A program made the translations under genes and the position numbers. Shown in pieces: positions 34,163 through 46,887 of a stretch of DNA of 64,000 nt. Each line of letters begins with the position of its first letter. The stretch's first letter is position 1. The stretch is from Takakia lepidozioides (lineage: Eukaryota > Streptophyta > Takakiopsida > Takakiales > Takakiaceae), in contig CM060732.1 of NCBI GenBank assembly GCA_030704615.1, forward strand, positions 21,204,001 to 21,268,000. The letters run 5' to 3'. The notes beneath the pieces were generated by a model that was not told where the DNA came from, ran no database searches, and saw only the letters and a program-made list of their open reading frames with translations.

Positions 34163-34234
34163 TTATCTCTATACTACAAGGTTAATTTGCATTGGTCTCT
34201 CTGAAATTTGACTCTTAAGCACTTCTATTTACTT

Positions 34235-34265
34235 TTAACCCCTGAAGGACGAGGGAGGGATTGAC
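34235..34265 (+). repeat. Isolated piggyBac-like terminus
   Basis: TTAA followed by CCCCTGAAGGACGAGG looks like the left end of the piggyBac family at 6306-6325 (TTAA, CCCCTAATGGATGAGG). I found no matching right end downstream, so it may be an orphan end or chance. Confidence 0.3.
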
Positions 34266-34269
34266 ACAG

Positions 34270-37200
34270 GGAGCGTTTGGGAAAAGGGCTTGCTTGGAAA
34301 TGGAACATAGATTCTTATGCAAGTTTGGGACCATAGCTATTTAAGTTATAGCCATCATATGATTTGATAGTTTCATTGTCCAATATTAAGGTAGCATGAG
34401 TGTAATGCAGTACATGTGATTTAACAAGGTGATTGCATGCAAATACATCGCGAAATGGATGAATGCAGTGTAAAATGGACTTCCCCATGCTAATTTTGCA
34501 GTGATTGTGGTCCATGGTACCACCCATAATTATTAAAAACTCGCTATTGCATCCAATTGTACATGGTTTAGAATTATCAACGTCTCTAATATCTACATGT
34601 ACCAATTGTTGGATTGCAAAACGGATAAAGTATATTCAAGCTATGAACTTTTGAAAACCGAATTATGTGGACTATCTTTTCAACCGTATTAAACTTATGG
34701 ACGCTAAAAAAGTATTGTGCACTTGGGCAATTGCTCTAAAATTTTGAGTGGCGAGGAAAATTATATGGACATTATAATGATCTATTTACAGTATCAAATT
34801 GATTTGTCATTTGGAACCTATGGACTAATTTATAAGCTAGGAATGCGCACAAGTGGTGGCACATGTTATACTTCTATTTTATTGACACAAGTTTGGTGAC
34901 GGATACATCATCAACATGGAATTCATGAGATATTCCAGGGGACGGACACCATGTGCGTAGCTTTTCTTCGTTCACATGGGCTTGTTTGCAAAAAGAGAGC
35001 ATGGTCACACACTAGTTATTCCTCATTTGGATTACAACTTAAAACATTTAATAGTCATCCATGCACTTGGCTTTGTTTAAGAAGACCAGCCATTACATGA
35101 TACCTATATATTTAAATTTTTGGTCACATATCTAATAATAGATAGCCCATTTGTGTATGCCCGATTTTGAAAGACTCGTAGCTATTTTATTTCTACTTTT
35201 CAGACATGGAGCTAGTGGAAATTAACTTGATCGAAGGTCATTTAAGAAGAACAAGTATGTACATTAAATTTTGTAAACCATTTAACTCATAAAAGGGACA
35301 TATTTTAGTTGCTATAATGCAGGGAAAAAAAAAAAAAAAAAAAAAAACCTTTCCCACACCTGTTTGTGTGCATGAGAGAGAAAGAACTCTGGCCATAGCT
35401 GCCGTAACTAGGAGCCACTTCGCCTTGCAGCTTATTATGTCTCATTAGGTACGTTCAGACTGACGATTAAGTTGGGGGATAAAATACCACCGGGTCTATC
35501 TTTGTTCACATGTGTCAATGTCAGCAAGTTAACTGCGGACTGGATGTCGTCGTGGCAAGTGACATGGCAGAAAGTTATTGATATTGCTATTTAAATACAG
35601 TTGATACAGTTTTGAGAGGCCGCATTACGATCTGAAGCTACAAGGAAAGTGATTCTGCAAGTGCAGACTTGTGCTGCAAAGAAGAGCGATGCTGCAAACG
35701 ACGCAAAGGAGAGCGATGCTACAGGATGACGATGGAGGCAGTTTATGTCATCCATAGCAATTAGGGTAAATACACGTGGTATGTTATGAACAGAGGTAAG
35801 AGAGAATATAAATAGGTAAAATTATTTGTTAATATATGCATATGTGTGAACGAAAATAGAATAAGTTTCATGTATAAGTATAACTCGAATATAAGAAGGT
35901 CAAAGAAATTTATTTGCCATGAAAATATTCACTCTTTAGTTGGTAGACATTTGGATGCTACTTATGAGTCTGAATGTACCTATTGTAGGGGTGGGCCATA
36001 ATACCATATAAAGAAAGCAAGCTACCCCTATGGAGTACCTAGGGTACTTGGGCTACACAAGATACCTACGGTACAAAGGGTAGGAATGTTAGAATGAAAA
36101 TATAGTTATGTATCAAATTACAGCAAAATTACATACCAAATTATTATAATATTCAAGTTTTTAGTTGATACTCTTACAAATGTATCACCTTGAAGATGAA
36201 TCTATGTTTGTGTTCTCACCCCCAAGGATATATCAAACTTATATCAATCAACACTCCGATAGAGGTAGCACTCCCATAGAGGTACCGTATTGTACAACTT
36301 GCTCGATTATACACGTCTAGGCACATGAGGCCCTAGATGTTGATGATGTCAAAAACATCAAGACAACACGGCATAGGCAGTCATCAGTTTTTCATATATT
36401 GGAGTGTCATTGGGCCACTCTCTTTTCATTCGCCTTGCCTTTAGTAGGGACTATGTGGGTTCACTTGCATGCAATGACCTTAAAGACCTTATATCTTGAG
36501 GGGGTCCTTAGAGCTGGGCATAGGTTTGTTGTGTTCTTTATTTGTTCCAATTATGGATGAATGTAAATCTTATGAGATGAATTTTGTCCAATGGATCCCA
36601 CATTGGATGGAAGTAAATTTGAAGGTTTATGTAATGCATTGGATCAATCTATTCAACACCATTAGTAAAAATAAATGGTCAATGGATGAAGTTAAGCAAC
36701 ATGCATGCAATTCAATCCTCATAAATGAATCAAGTCATAGGGCTGCAATTGACTTAAATAATATAAAGTTTAAACATGTATTAATGTGCCTCTAGGACAT
36801 CGGTTTTCATAAAGTTTAAGGTATATTATATACCAGGAAGGTCCATAGGATGATACCGTAATTAAATCCGGTGAACATAGGTCCTTGCCTTCGAATTTTG
36901 TGTGGCCTCGTTGTAATGAGGTTGGGGCCGACATAGGCCCGAACTATCTCCATGCCTCTAGACTTAGAATTTTGTTGGCTTAGGTCCAAATTTGTAACTA
37001 CCATTATGCATGTAGTTACAAGATTTCCTACATGAAGGTGGTTGTAAAAATATGTTAAACTACCTTCATGCAAATATACATGCAAACTAACTCAATGGAG
37101 GTGGTCATGATCAGCATCCATTTACGATTGAACCCATAACCTCCAAGATGACAATACCGACATCCTCAACCCTAGCCGCAATGTAATCGTTTATTGAATA

Positions 37201-38100
37201 TATAACAAAAACATAGCAATATGGAGGGTTTAAATGTGCGGTCAGTGTCGCCTATGCCTCGTGCGGCCTCATTACGATCCATGGCTTTTACGTGGAATGG
37301 ACAATGGCAACAGGGTCTTTAATTCAAGGCAAAACAAATGGTGAATCTACGATTTCCTGCTTAGCATCGTGTGTATGGAGGCAAGAGCGGAGGCAAAAAA
37401 AGAGGAGTGTCATCTCTCGTAAAGCTCATGTGTGTTTCATGTAGGTTGTGTCTTTCTCTCACAAGTCCCAATAAAACGATGCATACATAAAGACCTGCGA
37501 TCAGTGCTCTTATGAGTTCTTAAAACAGTGTTTTTATATATAAGTTGGGGTTTTACATGTAGTATTTGTTAGGAGTGTCGCACACATTGAGAAAATACAT
37601 ATGTACTGCTCAGTACATAATTATCCAACAGCTCTACGGTCTTTCTTTGAACGCCATTATGTAATCCAAAAGTAGGAAAGATAAGAGGTCTACATATTTT
37701 GAAGATCCCAAAGGTTGAATTTAATGTAAATGTCAACATGTGTAACCGCTTCAACTGGTAGCGAAATTCTCTACAACTTTGGTCTCAAGTCCGGAGAATG
37801 ATCAATGTGCATATATCGTCATAATGAGGGTTTCAGACTGACTATTTAGCTTAAGCGAGAGCGATCACAGGACCTTATATATGTACATGGACATTGGAGA
37901 ATTCAAGATCGACCAAGATCTTTATATTGTTCTTTAACATGTTCGAAGTAAAAATATCAGAAGTTGGTGAGAATGATATCCAGCTGATGGTGAACTCGCT
38001 TTAGCGTGTGTGAGGCACTGACATCAGTATCATCACCGTATAATATGGGTATCCAATAATATAAGTCATGCGCTTTTGTCGAAATATGGCATATAAGCAA
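34270..38100. other. Long AT-rich stretch with no recognised gene
   Basis: A poly-A run at about 35325-35347 and a small frame at 36496-36795 without family features. Repeated GGTAC-type words occur near 36030-36085. I could support no gene, RNA or bounded element across these 3.8 kb. Confidence 0.4.
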
Positions 38101-38110
38101 GTTTAGCTAA

Positions 38111-39258
38111 CCCCTAAAAGACCATGCTTGTTTTGACGTTTTCGGCCAAAAACACTACATACACTACATCGACACGCTGTAACTTTTTGTAATTTTTCAT
38201 CCCCGTGGATGAACCGTACCAAATGAAAAATAAGGCCATGGTGCAGGTTCCCTGCAAATTTGAAAAAATTTCATCGTTTCAATTTTTCAAATTTTGGGAG
38301 AAAGTAAAATACATTGCAGGTTTGACCAATGGTTTTCTCAATTTTTTGGTTTATGCTTGAGCCAAAAGTTCTACAACCTGATAGCATATCATCAAAATTT
38401 GAAGCCCAAATCCCATATTTGGGATGGTTCACTTTGTATGTGACCACAAGGGGATATAAATTGCAAATTTCTCACATCCCTTATCCAATAGGTAGCAATG
38501 TCCTCAATTTTGAGAAAAAAAAATGGACTTCAATGGTGGGTGTGTAGTAGGGAACTCCAACAACTATTTTGAGAGATTTCACAAAACTGAGAAGAAGATG
38601 TCAATTTTTGTGAGATTTCTATTGGTTGGCAACTCGGGCAAATCTCTGCCGGAAAATGCATGACCTCCAGCGACAAATTTTGGGTCAAGTATGAGGACGC
38701 CACGTTGCAGATCAACCGGCGTGGCGTCCCTTTGGCCATGCCATTTCTGCACCCCCCACCCTGCCAATGTTTTTCTTTCTGGCGAAAAATCGCCAGATTT
38801 CGAACTGGAAACTCGGTCAGCTACTTGTATAAAAGAAATTATGGGAGGTAAAATCCGAGATTTTCGCCAAAAAACACCGGGAGATAAATTTCAGGAGCCT
38901 AATCTTGCCGACGTGGACCAAAGAGAACGTGATACCTAGAATATAGTCACTTTTCTAACTTTGTCACCTCGATATTCTCGCCACATGGGCACTGGGTGGA
39001 ATCCACAGGTGGCCCCGCCAACAATTTTGGAAATATGAAGGAAAAAAAAAAAAAAAAAAAAAAACACTGCCCCTGCACACGAAAATAAATTCGGGCGACG
39101 CATTTATGCAATCTGCATGTTATAAAGCCCGTTAGAAAGCACTATTCAAGTGGTACATTTCATCTGCAGGGTGCAAGTTCATCTGACTTCATCTGCGACA
39201 GTGGTGGGCCCCAGAAAAACTCGAGCGACCCGATTCGGGTCGCTTGAGCATTTAGGGG
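38111..39258. mobile_element. Non-autonomous piggyBac-family element (1.15 kb)
   Basis: Left end CCCCTAAAAGACCATGC follows CTAA (38107-38110, a mutated TTAA), and the right end GAGCATTTAGGGG is followed by TTAA (39259-39262). Subterminal sequence near 38199-38225 (GTGGATGAACCGTACCAAATG) matches 6396-6420 in the larger element (GGGATGAACCGTATGAAAAGG). Both elements end with GGCCC-rich sequence before the right terminus. It carries no transposase and could be moved only by a relative. A poly-A run sits at about 39041-39064. Confidence 0.75.
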
Positions 39259-41063
39259 TTAATTGCCATTGCTCGTTGAATAAGGTCTTGGGGAGTTCCA
39301 TTTCCTATAATTGCAGATCAGTTTGCTTGTGTTGTTTTCAGTAGGCATTTGGGGCCATAGAGAGTAAATGTTTAGAAAATAAAATCACTTTCTACCCGAT
39401 AATGTCATTTATGTAACATTTCCTACTCAAATTATCTGCGTCAGTCACGCCAGGTCGCGTCAGATTTGACACTGACGAGGCCTGAATCATGTCAGTATTA
39501 GGTGTCAGTAATGTAATTTTGGGAGGTGAAAAATGTGACATGTAAGTGTTCACGTCCCCCGAAAACTATACATATGAAAAAAAAATCAATTAAATTAAAC
39601 ATTAGTAATTAGAAATGGCCGTCACAATCGCTCGACCGTCGCCCAACGGTCGCCTCACCGGAAAAAGAAAAAGAAAAAGAAAAAATCGCATAGCCACGGT
39701 CAAATTTTTTTTTATTAACGCTATTTTTGATAAATGCATGTGAAGAATGGATACATTTCCTAGTGAAAGGTTCCAGCATCTAGTACCCTAGAAAGTTAAA
39801 CATTACTTATCCATGTGAAGGTCTAGTTACTTCCACAAATCTAAATTCACATATTTAGAATGGTCGTTTTAGGAAGCTCCATGGTATCCTCTAGAAAAAA
39901 AGAAATGGCATGAAATGGCATGACATTACCTGAGTCATGTTGTTATCCATTTCCCAAAGCTGTATTATGTCAAAGTTCATTTCTTACAACTGATCTTGGG
40001 CAACGTGTATTACCAAATGTTCGATGTGATCAAGCCTACATAATGCCATCTTTCATAAGTTTAACGTATAGGGATTTTATGGCACATTTCTATGTGAAGT
40101 TTTATTCTTTTTTGGATTTTTTCCCAGTATGGTTTGGAGGAAGTGAAAGGCTTCAGTTTCAACCTTTTTCTTGGCCTTGGTTAATGCAATCTTGTCTTTT
40201 TTGTCCTACAAACAAATGTTCATTCCAAAATATCACGACTTTGCATCTTTCCACAAAATGGAAATGGAAAGGGCATTCACAATCATATTCCCAAAATCAT
40301 ATGAGATGACAGTTTTGAACTAGTCTTTATTATGGCATTATTATGACATTCATAAAGCTCTCTCATGAGGTTCTCCGGCTCCAAGTTTTGTTGGAGACTA
40401 CGACTATTCTTAATTGTCTGCGACCGCTAATATCGACGGTCGCAACATTTGTTTTTAAACAAATGCATGCGACAACTAAATTTTGGCTATTGTAACATTT
40501 TATTTTATTTATAAATGCATGTGACCGCCAATATTGGTGGTCGCATGTTTTTCTATTTTTTTTAAATGCGTGCGCCCAATACTGACAATCGCATGCGTTG
40601 AAAAAAAAAAAAAAAAAAAAAAACATAATTTTTTTCTTGGATATTATACTGATTATACATGTTATTGCATGGGAGAAATTGACCCTCCGGCTCATTGAAT
40701 CTGAATTTCTAGTAAAGTATGAAATTTTGATAGTGACCATATCATCATTGCGTAAACATCCATGAGAGCCTATAACTCTGCCAAAGCTTTTGTATTTGCA
40801 TTGAGTTATTTGAAGAATGTTGTCTATGGAATACGACTGAGAATATGAACCATGTCTCCACTCAAATCAATTCACTGACAAGCTTCTGATAACGCATTCA
40901 AATTATGTCAATAAATTTAAATGCTGGAGAGAGACATTAAAATTATTTCAATAGAGAATGTTAAAGAGAATCAATGCGCATCATATTCATGACATACACT
41001 AGGATAAAAACGATTGTACTTTGAATGACCACAAGCAAGCCTAGCTAAGGGGGAAACTTCCAA

Positions 41064-41447
41064 TCAGACGGCGTACCCCCATCCTTCCAATGAGATTTCA
41101 ATCTTATATGTTGTTACCGAGGGTGGTGATGGGTCCACAACAATTTTCATTTTTAATGGTGATATTAGATCCATCATTTCCTGTATAAAATCCTCCTCAT
41201 CCAAAGGCAGATTGACACCGTACTCAATACACTGATATCTCTCGCCGGCGTACCATCGGTTTGAAATGGTCTTGTAAGTGCGGAGAATTAGTGTGTCCTC
41301 AAAACCAAAACGAACTTGAAGCACGATTTTTGCAGTTTGGAGGTCTCCACCTTGGAGATAGGGAAATTGTAGTTCTCCCAACTCCACAGACAAGGTTCTT
41401 GTTGGGTCTTTTTTCTGTTTGATTTTTCTTTTTCTTTTTTTTCTCAA
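41064..41447 (-). CDS. Unidentified protein module in the inverted-repeat element
   Basis: The frame gives 127 residues beginning with a Lys/Arg-rich stretch and containing TRTLSVELGELQFPYLQGGD, LQTAKIVLQVRFGFEDTLIL and RTYKTISNRWY, ending KIEISLEGWGYAV. The inverted copy at 42389-42560 still encodes the same text with mostly conservative changes (VELEELQ-LYLQDGDLQTAEIV, DTPILHTYKTISN) before it breaks down. Conservation of the protein rather than only the DNA suggests it was once under selection. I recognise no family. The true start is probably upstream; the present first Met lies in a low-complexity A-rich stretch. Confidence 0.4.
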   Translation of the reverse strand: MRKKRKRKIKQKKDPTRTLSVELGELQFPYLQGGDLQTAKIVLQVRFGFEDTLILRTYKTISNRWYAGERYQCIEYGVNLPLDEEDFIQEMMDLISPLKMKIVVDPSPPSVTTYKIEISLEGWGYAV

Positions 41448-41729
41448 TGCATGCGACTCATCACACTCATTTATAAAAATAAAAATAAAAAATATATGCG
41501 ACCAGCAATATTGGTTGTCGCATGCATTTGTTTAAAAAAATGAATATTGTGACCGCTAAGCAACGCTGATAAATAGGCTTATTATACAAAAAATGTTTGA
41601 TCGATCTAGGTGCAACACCGATCGTGACGAAGGGTTTGGAGTTACTCGGTGGCTGGAGACTGCCAGTTGTACATTTTTTACAAAATGTGGGAAAAAGTAA
41701 CAATACAAGGAGAATCAGACCCTCGGGCT

Positions 41730-42318
41730 TCTTTGGACTCTGAATTTCTATTGAAGTATGAAATTTTGACCTAGTGACCATATCATTGTTGCACGAACAT
41801 CCATGGGAGCCTCTAACTCTGTCATAGCTCATGTATTTGCACCGAGTCAATGTTCTGTGAAATAACACTAAAAATATCAATAATGTATCCACTCAAATCA
41901 ACTTACTAGCAAGTTTTTTAAGGCGAATTCAAATTATGTCAACAAACTTCAATGGCTGGATAGATGAATTGAAATTATTTCAACAAATAATGTTAGAGAG
42001 TCAATCGGCATCAACTTTATGACATACACTAGGATAAAAATGTTTGTATTTGGAAGCACCATAAACAAGTGATTCGAGTGGACACATGGTTGATATTCTC
42101 CGTCCTATTCCACAAACAATATTTTTTACATGACTTGGTGCAAATACAAGAGCTCTGGCAGGGTTATAGGCTCTCGTGCATATTTATGTAATGATGATAT
42201 GGTCACTAGATCAAAATTTTATACTTCGATAGAAATTCAGAATGCGAAGGAGTTTGAGGGTCAGTTTCTCGCAAACAATACCATGTGTAATCAGTATAAT
42301 ATATTTAAAAATATTTAA
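41730..42318. pseudogene. Second unidentified coding module, in two opposed copies
   Basis: On the - strand (41467-41892) the translation contains CKYMSYDRVRGSHG and NDDMVTRSKFHTSIEIQ. On the + strand (42130-42318) it contains CKYKSSGRVIGSRAYL and NDDMVTRSKFYTSIEIQ. A third, more decayed version is on the - strand at about 40680-40830. The shared protein text marks a former exon, duplicated and inverted with the inner arms. Family unknown. Confidence 0.4.
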
Positions 42319-43139
42319 AAAATATTTAAAAAAATATATACAAAATAATACAAGTGTAAGAGCATCGATCGCCCAACAAGAACCTTGATTGTGGAGTTGG
42401 AAGAATTACAAATTCTCTATCTCCAAGATGGAGACCTCCAAACTGCAGAAATCGTGCTTGAGGTTTATCTTGGTTTTGTGGACACACCGATTCTCCATAC
42501 TTACAAAACCATTTCTAACTAATGGTACCGCAGAAGTGAGATTGAAATCCCGTTGGAATGATATGGCACGCTGCCTGATTGGAAGTTTCCGCCTAGCTAG
42601 GCTTGCTTATGATTATTCCAAGTACAAACGTTTTTATCTTGGTGTATGTCATGAATATGATGCGAATTGACTCTCTTTAACATTCTTTGGTGAAATAATT
42701 TGAAGATATATCTTCAGCATTATTTGTTGACGTAATTGAATGCATCATTAGAAACTTGCCAGTGAGTTGATTTGAATGGAGACAATGTTGATATTCTCAA
42801 TCATATTCCACAGACAACATACATTTATTTTTTACATACATTTGTTTTTTTTAAATATCACGCTCATTGATATTAGTGGTTGTAGACACTTAAAAATAAA
42901 AAATATAGCGATGTGGCTGCTGAAAAGACACATTTTTATCTTTAAATTTATTTTATCAATATATCGACCCGACGTGACGCTGATAATTAGGCTTATCATA
43001 TAAAAAATATTCAATCGATGTAGTTATATTCTTCTTCAAGCGCAACCCTGATTGTGAAGAGAGGTTTGAAGTTACTCGGTGGCTTTAATAGTGGAGATCT
43101 TCTGTCGCACATTTTGACGAAGCTGGGAAAAAAACAACG

Positions 43140-45060
43140 GTTGTCGCCTATGCAAAGTTTCACTAACGCCCCATTGACCCTCCTAGATCTGAAATAGTGG
43201 TAGCGGGTCTACTGACCTACGAATTTACTACCTCCTACCACCCAAGATGTATGTATTCCAATTGTACGGGAGGCGGGTTGCAGGGATGGAGCGGCGCTCC
43301 GCCCTCCCACCATGATCTTGTCTATGGCTTAGTTATGACTATCTTCTGGGGTTCCGCCAAACTCCTAATCTCCTCGTCTTCCTAAACTCTCCAGACTAGC
43401 GGTTCCGCTTATTTACTAGTGTCTCTAGATTTAACCATGGTCGACCTCTCAATGCGCTCCCACGGGGCGTTCTCACCGCCTTACCCCTTGCTTTAGCAAT
43501 GCTTCTTACTGCTGGATCATAGCGCTTCTTTTGAGCTCCCCCTTGGTGTTTTTAGACTGGATTCCGACAGCAAACAATCACCATATGACTCGTGAGGTTT
43601 TAAGTTTTAAGTTGTCTCATTGCGATGAAGACCCCTTACGCGAATGGGTGCTCTTCCACCCCCCCCTCTTTATATTAGAAAATGATCTACATTACGACAA
43701 GTTCTACTGCAACGGCTCATCATCTTTTATGGCTTATCTTAATGAAAGGCGCTTTTCAGAGCAAACTCGGGATGTTCTTGGAACTCACGTTTTACTACGA
43801 CAGCACTGCAGACCCCCTTTTCTCGTCATAGTCACTTGCGAGCTTCTGCCACATCTTCTCCAGCGAAGGCTTACAATATACACTCTCTCCCACAGTCATT
43901 TACCTCACCTCAGTTCCGCGTTTCTTCTCAATAGGTTTTTGTGGCTTTTTACTCTAGTTATGTCCCCCTGGGGGACGTTAAGCAGGCCCCCCGACCTTGA
44001 TCTGCTTCGGTGCTAAAGAAGCCAAACACGGCGTTTTTGACGATTTCCAAACCGAAGTGTCTTCATCAAATTCAACAGATTACACCGCCCAAATCGCATG
44101 TTGCGCAGACAACCAATGTGCTTGGAGATCCTCCTCTCATATCTCATTTCCGCTGCAAAGACGAGACACGCAGATCACCCTCCCGCACCTCTGGCACACT
44201 ATCAAAGGTGCACACTTTCAATGCAGCCCTTGCAAGCTTCGACGACATTTGGCAATTGACATTGCTACCCCCAACCGATGGTGTGATGACAAGGTGTCGC
44301 CCTTAGTTGCTGCATGGGCACCCTTCTGGAGCCTTGAAGGGCAAACGCGGGCTTGGGAGTTAGGACCACCCCCCGACCACTTAATGTTCTCTGCTTACCG
44401 ACCGCATACACAAAACGTCAGCATGTCTTTTCTGGTGAGTTTTTGCAAGATCTTTGACAACTTGCTTGTCGGAACAAGGAATGGTTGCTGCCCCCCTCAA
44501 ATCTCTGTTTGCTCTCTCCTCCCGCCAATCCAGCAAATCAGGTGATGTTCCCTCCCCATTTCTTGTATACACACAGGTAATAAGTACCACGTACACATAT
44601 AAAGCTTTGACGTGAGCAATGGTCGCTGCCAAGATAATGTTTTTCAAACATGTGAAGGATATTGTAGTGATGACAAACCAACAAGAGACAGCAGCGAAAC
44701 GGATGCATCCCGGTTCATTACTGATAGTAGCAGTGGGTCCATGATTATGGAGTCTGGAAGATCTGCAGATCTCCAATGCCAACCTTTGAAGAAATTCCTA
44801 CTGATCAGGCCTCTCATCTCAAATACCACAACGCAACCTGCTGCAATCATGGAGAAGCTTTCACCCACTGAATCAGTACCTTCAATCTGGTCACCCACTT
44901 GCTCCTTCAACCCCGACGGCCACGCAAGCAACACCCCCCATGCCTGCAAGGTCTGATCAAACTTCAATATCAAAATCCATGGAACCACTTGCACATCAGC
45001 CTACAACTCAACAATCTTCCCTACAAACCCTACCAGCTTTGTCACTCCAGCACGTGACAC
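43140..45060. other. Region with long but unrecognised frames
   Basis: Two overlapping + strand frames, 43531-44016 and 43997-44545, are more GC-rich than their surroundings and could be an old mobile-element ORF, but I see no motif that identifies them. A frame at 44612-44956 is also without features. Confidence 0.35.
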
Positions 45061-46600
45061 CCAACCACAGCACGTTTGTGTGCATTTGCAATGCGTGTGC
45101 AAGCCTAGCAATTCTGGAAGAGGGCAAAGATGTCCATGACGACAGTGACAGAGCTGGAATCGTACCAAATGTCATTCTGAGCAATACCCTTGGGGACATA
45201 TTGCCAAATGTGAGTGCAGCGAGGATGCACAGGTAGGTCTCAACACTATGGCTGAACGAGACAAGGTGTCGCGGGGCAGTTGCAGGATTGAGTGGATAAA
45301 AAACGGCAGATCCCAGTCCATGAAAGTCCATCACCAAAAAACAAAAGTTGAGGATACTATCCAAAATATTTCTTTAGTGATATATAATGGTATACTGAAC
45401 ATATTTAGTAAAGAGTCATATCCCAAATATTAAAGATATAATTTATTAAATATTTTAATTTATTATTTAGAGTTTACAAAAATTTGTCAATATGCCACCT
45501 AGCGATAGAAGATTATAGGTTTTTATACTTCTAGAAAACAAATGACACCCAAAATCCAAAAAACAATATGAGCTATGGACTTTTCAAAAAATGCTTATTT
45601 TTTGGACATATATTAGTCCATATGATTCAAATGACAAATGATTTTGCCACTTCAAATCCATACCTATGATGTGGACTAAAATGACCACCTTATGTCCAAA
45701 TTTCAATGGAATTGACCAATGGCACATAGGACTTCTTGAGTCCATTCTAATTTCATTCACCGCGGAAACAAGTCCACTCTAAGGTCATCAGAAGTCCATA
45801 ACTGTGTCATTTCTTATCGGATTCATGATTGGAGAGTTGCTATGGGTGCGTATTGAAGCTAGGAGTCCAATGACATATATATTTTCTGGTTTTAATGAGT
45901 TAATTTAAATTCAATTGATGACACAATCAATTGCAATCATCTAAAACTGTGCTGGTAACGTCCATTTTGGTCTAGTCAACCCTACATTCACCCCGTGGAG
46001 CGCGTTGCTTGCAGAGTATGCACAGCAAGGACGTGGTACAGAGGCCTTGGACACCAATGATCAGATGATGGGGGAGGGGTGAAGCCCAACAACACGATGT
46101 ATGTGTGCATTTACAATGCTTGTGCAAGCCTGACAGCCCTGGGAAAGCGCAAAAAGATGCATGGTGACATCTTCAAAGCAGGAGTTGTACAAAATGTCAT
46201 TCTGAACACTTCTGAACAATACCCTGGTGAATATGTATGCAAAATGTGGGTGCATGGAAGATGCAAAAGGAGGGTTCGACACTATGGTTGAACGATATGT
46301 ACTGGGATCATGGAATGCGATGCTTGCAGGGTTTACACAGCAAGGACGTGGTATGGAGGCTTTGGAGACCTATGATCAAATGATGGGGGAAGAAGAGAAA
46401 CTCGATTAGAACACGTCTATGTACATTTGCAATTCCTTTGTAAGCCTGGCAGCTCTGGAAAAAGACAACGAGGTCCATAGTAACATTGTCAGAGCTGGAA
46501 TTGTACCAAATGTCATTCTGAACATTACCCTTGTGGATGTATATGGCAAATGTGGGTGCTTCGAGGATGCTCACAAGAGTCGCCCTGGGTACTAATCGGA
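45060..46600 (+). pseudogene. PPR gene relics, interrupted by AT-rich DNA
   Basis: PPR text appears in pieces: FVCICNACASLAILEEGKDV, GIVPNVILSNTLGD (45076-45210). After about 690 bp of unrelated AT-rich sequence (45300-45985) come AEYAQQGRGTEALD, NNTMYVCIYNACASLTALGK and NMYAKCGCMEDAKGGFDTMV, then WNAMLAGFTQQGRGMEALET. A second repeat unit at 46420-46590 reads SLAALEKDNEVHSNIVRAG and GKCGCFEDAH. Frameshifts and stops are frequent. The AT-rich insert has many AGTCCA words and may be a mobile element. These are fragments of RNA-binding organelle PPR proteins. Confidence 0.8.
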
Positions 46601-46639
46601 GCATCGTGACGGGAAGATGGAGTGTTCTGCTCAGAGGGC

Positions 46640-46887
46640 ATGTCCAGATCCAAAGACATTGGAATATTCCCTCTACATTGGACAAAGTGGCTTTTTACCC
46701 GCATAGATGCTTTAGGGCATAAACCCACCCCAGCGCTCTTCACACCTTTATAGCTGAGGTGAACGAGCAACCGATCCTTACGATAAGAAAGCTTTAATCC
46801 ACATATGTTGCACTCAACACTACCAGTGGCACTGACAGTGTTCGGGATTGTCGTATACCAAGGGCTCCATTCCTCCCTTATCTTCAC
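46640..46887 (-). pseudogene. BED-type zinc finger fragment (hAT transposase-like)
   Basis: The - strand frame contains WSPWYTTI, VECNICGLKLSYRKDRLLVH, LSYKGVKSAGVGLCPKA. The C-x2-C, Arg-Lys-Asp-Arg, His and downstream GVxxCP pattern is that of the BED zinc finger at the N-terminus of hAT transposases and related plant proteins, which binds DNA. No DUF659 or hAT dimerisation domain follows on this strand; PPR relic sequence lies there instead. Confidence 0.6.

Larger units (their letters stand above)
40855..42785. repeat. Nested inverted repeat: outer and inner arms
   Basis: Outer arms: 40855-41415 is the reverse complement of 42365-42785, with deletions in the right arm (shared words include CATATTCATGACATACACTA and AAGCAAGCCTAGCTA). 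Inner arms: 41690-41885 matches the reverse complement of 42070-42270 (shared AAATTTTGA...CTAGTGACCATATCAT). A third copy of the inner arm lies at 40670-40860 outside the outer arm. Transcription across this would give a long hairpin. Confidence 0.75.
39431..42987. mobile_element. Putative DNA transposon with nested inverted repeats
   Basis: The outer ends ATTATCTGCGTCA (39431) and the inverse of ATTATCAGCGTCAC (ending 42987) could be terminal inverted repeats. Just inside are palindromic words such as GCGACCGC/GGTCGC (39640, 40420, 40530, 41503), the same type as the array at 48 kb. The interior has two sets of inverted arms (see separate entries) and an unidentified coding module. No known transposase was recognised, no target duplication was clear, and the family is unknown. 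The right-end sequence GTGACGCTGATAA also occurs at 49045-49057 and, altered, at 41564-41576. Confidence 0.5.

Noticed and set aside
34235-34265. A third complete piggyBac element
   Set aside because: Only a left-end-like sequence is present; I found no inverted right end with TTAA downstream, so it is listed only as an isolated end.
36496-36795. Frame of 99 codons in the AT-rich desert
   Set aside because: Isolated, no family features, length within what chance allows over 3.8 kb.
43531-44545. Two overlapping frames as a new gene
   Set aside because: Long and GC-richer than the surroundings, but without any motif, start context or intron evidence; could be an old mobile-element ORF, so kept only as unrecognised.
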